The translations under genes were made by a program, and so were the position numbers. The notes under the pieces are model-generated. The model was given only the letters and a program-made list of their open reading frames with translations, did not search any database and was not told the DNA's origin. Of a stretch of DNA of 64,000 nucleotides, positions 58,019-64,000 are shown one piece after another (the first letter of the stretch is position 1; the number at the start of each line of letters is the position of its first letter). Source of the stretch: Streptomyces longisporoflavus (GTDB lineage Bacteria > Actinomycetota > Actinomycetes > Streptomycetales > Streptomycetaceae); NCBI RefSeq assembly GCF_014649775.1, contig NZ_BMTR01000006.1, positions 124,001 to 188,000 of the forward strand, in the 5' to 3' direction.

Positions 58019-60313
58019 TCATGAGGGCGTCAGGGTCAGGAGGGTGCCGCTCGTGCGGTCGGACGAGGGCCCGGTCTCCAGGAGGACCTCGCCGGGCTCC
58101 ACGACGTACTCCAGGGCGCGGTCCAGCGAGGCCAGGGTATCCGCCTCGACGACGAAGGCGACCTCGGCCTCCTCGCCGGGGGCCAGGTCGACCCTGGCGA
58201 AGCCGCGCAGCTCACGGACGCGCGGCCAGGAACTGGAGCCCGAGACCCGGCGCACGTAGAGCTGCACGGTCTCCCGCACGGGACGCGCCCCCGTATTCGT
58301 GACGGCGACCGTGCAGGTGAGCCCCGGATCGCTGACCGGGACCCGGGTGCGCGAGAGCCGCGGCTCCCCGTACGCGACGGTCGTGTACGACAGGCCGTGC
58401 CCGAAGGCGTACAGCGCGGTGGCCGGCTGGTCCACGTAGCCCCGGTAGCCGTGATCCTTGGCGTTGTAGAACACCGGCAGCTGGGCGGCCGAGCGCGGCA
58501 CGGAGACGGGCAGGCGCCCCACGGGTTCCGCGCGCCCGAAGAGCACGTCGGCGACGGCCCGCCCGCCCCACGGCCCCGGATACCACGCCGAGAGCACGGC
58601 ACCGGCTCGCCCGGACAGCTCCGGCACGGCATGCGGCCGCCCCTGCACCAGGACCACGACGACGGGCGTGCCGGTGGCGGCCACGGCATCCAGGAGCGCC
58701 GACTGCCCTTCCGGCAGGCTCAGTTCGGCGAGGTCGACGCCCTCGCCGCACGTCATGTCCACCGGAGCGCCGGACGCCACGACGGCGGCCCCGTTGCTGT
58801 CGAAGCGCGTGCCGGACTCCCGCGCGCTGGACCCGCCGAGGACGAGGACGGCGGTGTCGGCGGCGGCGGCCAGCGCCACCGCCTCCGGGATGCCGCCGCG
58901 ATCGCCGCCGACCAGCTCGCAGCCCCGCGCGTACGTGACCTCGCTGCCCGGCGGCGCCACGGCCCTGATGCCGTCGAGGACGGTCAGACCGGTGCCGGGG
59001 CGCTGCGGCGCGGTGTAGTCGCCGAGCTGCCGGGGGAGCGAGTCGGCGCCCGGGCCGATGACGGCGACGCGGGACGCGGCGGCCATGGGGAGCGCGGTCC
59101 CGTCATGGCTCAGGAGCACGACGGACTCGCGGGCCAGACGCTCGCTCAACTCCCCGAGGGCGGGCGCGCGTTCGGGCTCCTCGTCCACGTACGGCCGCTC
59201 GAAGAGGCCCAGGCGGAACTTCAGCGTGAGGACGCGGGCGACCGCCGCGTCCAGGGTCTGCTCGGAGACCAGACCCTGCTCGACCGCCTCGGCGATCCGC
59301 GGGAAACAGGCGTCCCACAGACTCAGGTCCGTGCCCGCGTCCAGGGCGAGGGCGCCCGCCGCCACCGGGTCACCGGTGAGGCGCACGAGACGGTCCAGGG
59401 CGCACCCGTCGGCCATGACCAGGCCCTCGAACCCCCAGCGCCCGCGCAGCAGGCCGGTGAGGAGCTCACGGCCGGCCGCGCACGGCAGGCCGTCGTACTC
59501 GTTGTACGCGGCCATGACGCCCGCCGCCCCGGCCCGGACACCCGCCCACGCCGCCACCAGATGAACCTCGTGGAGCTCGCGCGGGCCGAGCTCCGTCGCC
59601 GCGCTGTTGCGGCCGCCGACCGTCGCGCCCTGCCCGGCGAAGTGCTTGAGCACGACCGCAGCCCGGTCCGGGGCGAAGCCGGCGCCGTCGCCCTGCATGC
59701 CCCGCACCAGCGCCCGCGTGAAGCGCGCCGCGAGATACGGGTCCTCGCCGAAGCACTCCTCCGCGCGCCCCCAGCGCGGATCCCGCACCAGGTCGAGGGC
59801 GGAGACGAGGGCGACATGGCCGCCGCGGGCCCGCAGCTCGGCGGCGGCGCCCGCGGCGGCGGCCTCGTACAGCTCCGGGTCCCACGTCGCGCCGACCGCG
59901 AGATTCACCGGCAGGACCGTGCCGTCCAGAGCCTGATGGCCGTGCGGCACCTCCTCGACGAGCAGGACCGGAATGCCGAGCCGGGTGCTCGACATGACGT
60001 AGCGCTGCACCGCGTTGGAGACGCGCGCCGCGTCCGCGGCGGTGATGCCGTCCGCGAACGTCACGCCCGACCACGGATCGGCGCGCTGGAGGCCGTACAG
60101 CGCGCCCATCCCGTCGAACGCGGCGACCTCGGCGCGAAAGGCGTCCGTCAGGCGGTGGCCGCCGTGTGGATCGGGCGTCCGCTCGTAGGCGTCCCAGCCG
60201 TACATGCGCTGGTTGACCTGGCCCGCCTTCTCGGTGAGCGTCATCCGCGAGAGCAGGTCGCGCACCCGGTCGGCGACCGGAGCGCCCGCCTCGCGGTACA
60301 GCGGCGCGCTCAT
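58019..60313 (-). CDS. GH3 beta-glycosidase (cytoplasmic)
   Basis: A 764-residue family 3 enzyme with no signal peptide. The barrel domain carries KHF (223-225) and the nucleophile D302 in GLVMADGCALD; the usual SDW is ADG here. LTEKAGQVNQRMYGWDAYERT near the start and RFDSNGAAVVASG in the sandwich domain are not typical of cellobiases, so the specificity may be different, for instance xylo- or manno-oligosaccharides. A fibronectin-III-like end (VTNTGARPVRETVQLY) is present. Its ATG overlaps the stop of the GH5-like gene (ATGA), placing both in one operon with a LacI regulator and sugar permease. Confidence 0.9.
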   Translation of the reverse strand: MSAPLYREAGAPVADRVRDLLSRMTLTEKAGQVNQRMYGWDAYERTPDPHGGHRLTDAFRAEVAAFDGMGALYGLQRADPWSGVTFADGITAADAARVSNAVQRYVMSSTRLGIPVLLVEEVPHGHQALDGTVLPVNLAVGATWDPELYEAAAAGAAAELRARGGHVALVSALDLVRDPRWGRAEECFGEDPYLAARFTRALVRGMQGDGAGFAPDRAAVVLKHFAGQGATVGGRNSAATELGPRELHEVHLVAAWAGVRAGAAGVMAAYNEYDGLPCAAGRELLTGLLRGRWGFEGLVMADGCALDRLVRLTGDPVAAGALALDAGTDLSLWDACFPRIAEAVEQGLVSEQTLDAAVARVLTLKFRLGLFERPYVDEEPERAPALGELSERLARESVVLLSHDGTALPMAAASRVAVIGPGADSLPRQLGDYTAPQRPGTGLTVLDGIRAVAPPGSEVTYARGCELVGGDRGGIPEAVALAAAADTAVLVLGGSSARESGTRFDSNGAAVVASGAPVDMTCGEGVDLAELSLPEGQSALLDAVAATGTPVVVVLVQGRPHAVPELSGRAGAVLSAWYPGPWGGRAVADVLFGRAEPVGRLPVSVPRSAAQLPVFYNAKDHGYRGYVDQPATALYAFGHGLSYTTVAYGEPRLSRTRVPVSDPGLTCTVAVTNTGARPVRETVQLYVRRVSGSSSWPRVRELRGFARVDLAPGEEAEVAFVVEADTLASLDRALEYVVEPGEVLLETGPSSDRTSGTLLTLTPS

Positions 60314-62286
60314 CGCACTTCGAGGACGCACACGCCGAACGGGACGAGCCGTACCTCCGCCACCGCCTCACGCGTGTCGAGGTCGTGCAGCGAACCGTCC
60401 ACCGCCGGGCGCACCGCGAGCTCCTGGTCCGACTGGCTGACCAGCCACACGAACCGCCGCCCGTCCTCGTGCACGAGGACGTCCGCCGAGACGTAGGGGC
60501 TGTCGACCGTCACCGGCCGCCGCACGCCCGCGAGCCGCGCGAGCGCCGCGTACAGACGGTGGGTCTGCTCCGGGTTGACGCGGGTCGTGCGCGCGGCCAT
60601 GTGCTCCAGGGGGTAAGTGGCAAGGACCGTACGGCCGCGCCCCGTCTCGTGGACCAGGAGCGCCGGGCGGCCGTGCGCGTCCTCGGCCACGACGCGCGCC
60701 CCTGCCGGGACGACCGGCAGATAGGCGCGGCTGTCCTCGTTGCCCGCGACGGGGAAGCGCAGGGTCTCGCCCGCGGGGATGGAGCCGAACTCCTCGGTGA
60801 AGGTCATCTCCAGGACGTCGTCCTCGATGGGCTCGGCCACACCGTAGGAGAGCTGGAGCTCGACGCCGAAGAGCCCGTCGAGGCCGTCGAACCACGGGCC
60901 GCGCGTGCCGGGGTGCTCGCCGGAGCAGAACGACAGGTACACGGTGGCGCCTTCGCGGGCCCGCCGCTCCAGATCCCGCCGCGTCCGGGTCGTGAACTGC
61001 CGGGTGGACGGCAGGAGATACAGCGCCGCGTCCCCCGGAAGCCCGTCCGCCTCCCGCGTGAGCGCCACCGGGAGATCGGCCCCGCGTGCGGCGACGTACC
61101 CCTGGTGCAGGGAGGTGAAGATCAGCGGGCGGTCGGCGGGGCGGCTGTAGGGGTAGCCGCGCTCCAGGAACGCGGGCACGACGAGCGCCGCGTCCGCGTC
61201 CGTGCGGCGGCAGCGCGCGAAGTCCACCTGCTCCAGGATCCCGGCGAACGCGGCTATCTCGACGAGCGGCGTCTTCGGGGCGCCGGTGCTGTCCGTGATG
61301 CCGAAGTGCATCTCGAAGGGGTGGTGGTCGTAGGGCGACTGGTCCCACAGGTCGTCGTAGTCGGTGTTGTTCCACGCCATCCAGCCGGTCGCGCCGCCCA
61401 GCAGGGAGTTGTGCAGCGTCTGGCGGTAGTAGATGCCCGCGTTCTCGGCCGACACGGTGTCCGTCGAGAGCCCGAACTCCTCCAGGATCACCGGCTGTCC
61501 GGTGACTCCGGCAAGCTCGCACTCGAACGCCGCCCGGTAGTGCTGACGTACGCGATCCGTGTCGGAGCGGTACACGTGCGGGCCCACGAAGTCGACGTAC
61601 TCGGCCGTGTCCCGCAGCGAGAAGCCGTTGTCGCGGCCGGTCACCTCGATGCCCCACGCGCCGTCGCCCAGGGACACCGGCTGGGTGCCGCCCGCCGCGC
61701 GCACCGCGTCGCACATGAACTGCGCCCAGGCGGTGACCACGTCGCTGGAGGGCGGGTCCACCTGGTAGACGCGCCCGTAACCCGGCATCTCGTTGGTGAT
61801 GAGCCACCCCGTCACCGCCGCGTGGTCCTTGAAGCGGCGCGTCATCTGCGACACGAACCACGACTGGCGGCCGACAAGCCACACGTCCTCGTACAGGTCG
61901 CGGCCCCCGCGCCACGCCGGGTCCCAGTTCTCGCCGGACATGTGCCCGACGATGAAGGTGGGCACCGTGCCCATCCCGAACTCGGTGTGCGCGTCGAGGA
62001 AGTCGCGGAAACGCGCGCACAACTCCTCGTCGACGCGGTGCGGCTCGGGGTGGAAGTCCGGCCAGTAGAAGAACGAGCGGGTCATCGTCATGCCGTGCTC
62101 GCGCAGCACGGACAGTTCCTCGCGGACCGTCTTCGGGTCGTAGTTCCGCCACATCAGCGGACCGCCGGTACGTGACCAGAAGTTGGCGCCGATCCAGGGC
62201 AGGACGGCGGAATCATGGGTGAGCTGGGCGCTGTGGCGTCGCATGGTGGTACTCAGGTCTTTCCGTACGGGGGTGCGGGGGTTCAT
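60310..62286 (-). CDS. GH5-like exo-beta-mannosidase (subfamily 18 type)
   Basis: A 658-residue cytoplasmic clan-A hydrolase. The TIM barrel begins at IGANFWSRTGGPLMWRNYD; catalytic glutamates are E166 (WLITNEMPG, acid/base) and E270 (PVILEEFGLS, nucleophile). The C-terminal half has a Rossmann-like GATase1/trimerisation-type domain as in GH42-like enzymes. Full-length relatives I recall in Streptomyces are GH5_18 beta-mannosidases acting on manno-oligosaccharides or N-glycan cores. ATG 62286 and ATG 62244 are both possible starts; neither has a strong ribosome site. It is 12 bp from the LacI gene, making a likely mannan-fragment operon. Confidence 0.8.
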   Translation of the reverse strand: MNPRTPVRKDLSTTMRRHSAQLTHDSAVLPWIGANFWSRTGGPLMWRNYDPKTVREELSVLREHGMTMTRSFFYWPDFHPEPHRVDEELCARFRDFLDAHTEFGMGTVPTFIVGHMSGENWDPAWRGGRDLYEDVWLVGRQSWFVSQMTRRFKDHAAVTGWLITNEMPGYGRVYQVDPPSSDVVTAWAQFMCDAVRAAGGTQPVSLGDGAWGIEVTGRDNGFSLRDTAEYVDFVGPHVYRSDTDRVRQHYRAAFECELAGVTGQPVILEEFGLSTDTVSAENAGIYYRQTLHNSLLGGATGWMAWNNTDYDDLWDQSPYDHHPFEMHFGITDSTGAPKTPLVEIAAFAGILEQVDFARCRRTDADAALVVPAFLERGYPYSRPADRPLIFTSLHQGYVAARGADLPVALTREADGLPGDAALYLLPSTRQFTTRTRRDLERRAREGATVYLSFCSGEHPGTRGPWFDGLDGLFGVELQLSYGVAEPIEDDVLEMTFTEEFGSIPAGETLRFPVAGNEDSRAYLPVVPAGARVVAEDAHGRPALLVHETGRGRTVLATYPLEHMAARTTRVNPEQTHRLYAALARLAGVRRPVTVDSPYVSADVLVHEDGRRFVWLVSQSDQELAVRPAVDGSLHDLDTREAVAEVRLVPFGVCVLEVR

Positions 62287-62298
62287 CAGAAGCGGAGG

Positions 62299-63348
62299 TC
62301 AGCGGGCGGGCCCCGTCGACTCGCGGACCACGAGCCGTGGCCGTTCGTCGAGCGCGACGGGCGGCACCTTCTCGCCGCACTGCGCGAGGAGCGCACGCGC
62401 GGCGGCCGCACCGACCCGCTGCACCTGCTGGTCGACGGTGGTCAGACGCGGGTGCAGCCAGTGGCCGATCGGGAGGTTGTCGTAGCCCACGACGGACAGA
62501 TCGCCGGGGACACGCAGTCCGGCGCGCTGGGCGGCGCCGATGCCGCACACCGCCATGGAGTCATTGGCGTACATGACGGCGGTGGGGCGCTGCGCCATGC
62601 CGAGCAGCTCCTCGGTCGCGGCGACCGCCGCGGCCTCGGAGAAGTCGGTGCTCAGGACGGCGGCCGGGGCGAGCCCCTTGAGCAGCAGGGTTTCCTCGAA
62701 GACCGCGCGGCGCAGCCCCGTGTGCAGCAGTTCGCCGGGCCCCGACACATAGGCGATGCGCCGGTGGCCGAGCTCCACGAGGTGGTCGACGGCTTCGTGT
62801 ATGCCGGCGCCCTGGTTGCCCAGGCCCACGGTCGGCACGGGCGCGTCGGGATGCGGTGCGCCGAGCAGTACGGCGGGCAGGCCGAGGCCGCGCAGCAGCG
62901 GCGGGCGCGGGTCGTCGGCGCGGGCGTCGGTCAGGACGGCGCCGTCGACGCGGCCCTCGGCGGCGAGACGTTCGTACAGCGCGCTCTCCTCGGCCACGTC
63001 CGCGACCAGATGGAGCAGCAAGCCGTAACCGCGCGGGGCGAGTTCGCCCTCCAGGCCGGTGATCAGCTCGGTGAAGTGCGGGTCCGCGCCGAGCACGTCC
63101 GTGGGGCGGCGCACCACGAGGGCCAGCGTGCGGGTACGGGCGCTGCGCAGCGCCGTCGCCGTGGCACTCGGCGACCAGCCGAGCTCGGCGGCGGCGTCCA
63201 GGATGCGGCGCCGGGTGGCCTCGGAGATGCGGCCCTTGGCGTTGAACGCCTGCGAGACGGCGGCCGTGGAGACCCCGGCCGCCGCGGCGACCGCCTTGAT
63301 CGTCGGACGTGCGCCGCTGTCCCTGCGGGATGCTTCCGGAGTGTTCAC
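62299..63348 (-). CDS. LacI-family transcriptional regulator
   Basis: A 349-residue repressor with helix-turn-helix at about residues 15-35 (PTIKAVAAAAGVSTAAVSQAF) and the LacI hinge (SATATALRSARTRT), followed by a sugar-binding effector domain (GAVLTDARADD, VDHLVELGHRRIAYVSGPGEL, VVGYDNLPIGHWLHPRLTTV). GTG 63348 overlaps the permease stop (GTGA). It is embedded inside the operon rather than beside it and probably senses the oligosaccharide imported by this transporter. It is distant from the CebR-like LacI at 3266, and no GAAGCGCTTC palindrome is seen near it. Confidence 0.9.
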   Translation of the reverse strand: MNTPEASRRDSGARPTIKAVAAAAGVSTAAVSQAFNAKGRISEATRRRILDAAAELGWSPSATATALRSARTRTLALVVRRPTDVLGADPHFTELITGLEGELAPRGYGLLLHLVADVAEESALYERLAAEGRVDGAVLTDARADDPRPPLLRGLGLPAVLLGAPHPDAPVPTVGLGNQGAGIHEAVDHLVELGHRRIAYVSGPGELLHTGLRRAVFEETLLLKGLAPAAVLSTDFSEAAAVAATEELLGMAQRPTAVMYANDSMAVCGIGAAQRAGLRVPGDLSVVGYDNLPIGHWLHPRLTTVDQQVQRVGAAAARALLAQCGEKVPPVALDERPRLVVRESTGPAR

Positions 63349-64000
63349 ATCTTCACCGCCCCACTGACGAGGGCCTGCTGCATCCGCTTCTGCAGCACCG
63401 TGTAGACGGCCCATACCGGTACGAGAGTCAGTACCGTACCGGCGGTCAGGACCCCGTAATCCGTCCCCGTCAGGGACTTGAGGGTGGGCAGGGCTACCTG
63501 CACGGTGCGCTGCGAGGGGTCGGGGCCGATGATGACGAGCGAGTACAGGTACTCGTTCCAGAACGTCAGGAAGTTCAGGAGCAGCACCGTCGCGATGCCG
63601 GGCATGCACATCGGCGTATAGACGTGCCGCAGGACCCCGAACGTGGAGGCGCCGTCGATGCGCGCCGCCTCCTCCATCTCCTTGGGGATGGTCCGCATGA
63701 ACTGCACCAGGATGACCACGGACAGCGGCATCGCGGTGGCGGGCAGGAAGAGCACCATGAACATGCGCGTGTGGAACAGGCCGGTCGCCGCCGCGAGCAG
63801 GAACGTGGGGAAGAGCGCGGCGAACGTCGGGATGAGGAAGCCGAGCGAGAAGACCTTCTCCACGAAGGCGCCGAGCCGGCCCGTCGAGCGGGCGACGGCG
63901 AACGCCGCCGGAATCGCGAGCGCCAGGGTCAGCGCGAGCGAGAAGGCCGTCACGAGCGCCGAGTTGACGACCGCGAGCCCCAGATCGGCGCTCTCGAAGG
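63345..64000 (-). CDS. CUT1 permease, MalG-type, truncated by window end
   Basis: At least 217 codons of a sugar permease. The frame stays open to base 64000 (upstream residues FESADLGLAVVNSALVTAF), so the true start lies beyond the window; the GTG at 63953 is internal. Features are the EAA loop EMEEAARIDGASTFGVLR and the closing QALVSGAVKM. It belongs with the LacI, GH5-like and GH3 genes downstream, and its partner permease and binding protein should be just outside. Confidence 0.9.
   Translation of the reverse strand, partial: FESADLGLAVVNSALVTAFSLALTLALAIPAAFAVARSTGRLGAFVEKVFSLGFLIPTFAALFPTFLLAAATGLFHTRMFMVLFLPATAMPLSVVILVQFMRTIPKEMEEAARIDGASTFGVLRHVYTPMCMPGIATVLLLNFLTFWNEYLYSLVIIGPDPSQRTVQVALPTLKSLTGTDYGVLTAGTVLTLVPVWAVYTVLQKRMQQALVSGAVKM

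Noticed and set aside
1..64000. CRISPR arrays, tRNA/rRNA genes, insertion sequences, attachment sites
   Set aside because: No regularly spaced repeats, cloverleaf or rRNA sequences, transposase motifs or terminal repeats were recognised.

Overview
The window is high-GC actinobacterial chromosome. Strong G/C at third codon positions, frequent GTG and TTG starts, many 4-base start/stop overlaps, a SigE-family ECF factor, CebR-like LacI regulation and CUT1 transporters without their own ATPase all point to Streptomyces. Nearly all of it is a plant cell-wall carbohydrate island. No tRNA, rRNA, CRISPR array or insertion sequence was seen.

Layout. 1-4279: end of a GH48 cellobiohydrolase, a GH74 xyloglucanase and a CebR-like LacI repressor. 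4481-6090: a non-carbohydrate interlude with a small secreted protein, a VanZ-like protein and decayed minus-strand remnants. 6093-10644: PL11 rhamnogalacturonan lyase, ECF sigma factor with a single-pass membrane partner, and PL3 pectate lyase. 10782-11969: an MFS exporter. 12018-24693, all minus strand: a near-continuous pectin operon encoding two CUT1 permeases, three PL1 lyases, a Gfo/Idh oxidoreductase, a DUF6807/PmoA-family protein, a GH43, a solute-binding protein, a CE12 acetylesterase and a CE8 pectinesterase. 24825-28107: a sugar-acid dehydratase, a DHDPS-family enzyme and a GntR/FCD regulator. 28435-35009: a second CUT1 transporter, a YesL/DUF624 protein and a PL26-type exo-rhamnogalacturonan lyase.

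35006-46839: a xyloglucan block. GH12, GH42 and a third CUT1 transporter run leftward; GH3 and a GH31 alpha-xylosidase run rightward. 46926-56386, minus strand: GH43, secreted aldose epimerase, an MmsAB/ChvE-type monosaccharide transporter, an uncharacterised TIM-barrel-like protein, a zinc alcohol dehydrogenase and an enolase-superfamily sugar-acid dehydratase, next to an IclR regulator (56640-57410). 57407-57937: an Ogt DNA-repair protein. 58019-64000, minus strand: GH3, GH5-like beta-mannosidase, LacI regulator and a truncated CUT1 permease, probably a manno-oligosaccharide set.

How it fits together. Secreted lyases, esterases and glucanases cut pectin, rhamnogalacturonan-I and xyloglucan. 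Separate transporters import the oligosaccharides, cytoplasmic GH3, GH31, GH42, GH43 and GH5 enzymes trim them, and two unrelated sugar-acid dehydratases, an aldolase-family enzyme and a dehydrogenase suggest oxidative sugar catabolism. Three recurring intergenic motifs connect the parts: a LacI palindrome (TCGAAGCGCTTCGA) at the LacI gene and between the divergent xyloglucan operons; an IclR-like motif (GTTCGNNNTYTCG) at five promoter regions; and an ECF-type promoter motif shared by the PL11 and PL3 genes that flank the sigma factor. These regulon links are inferred from sequence only.
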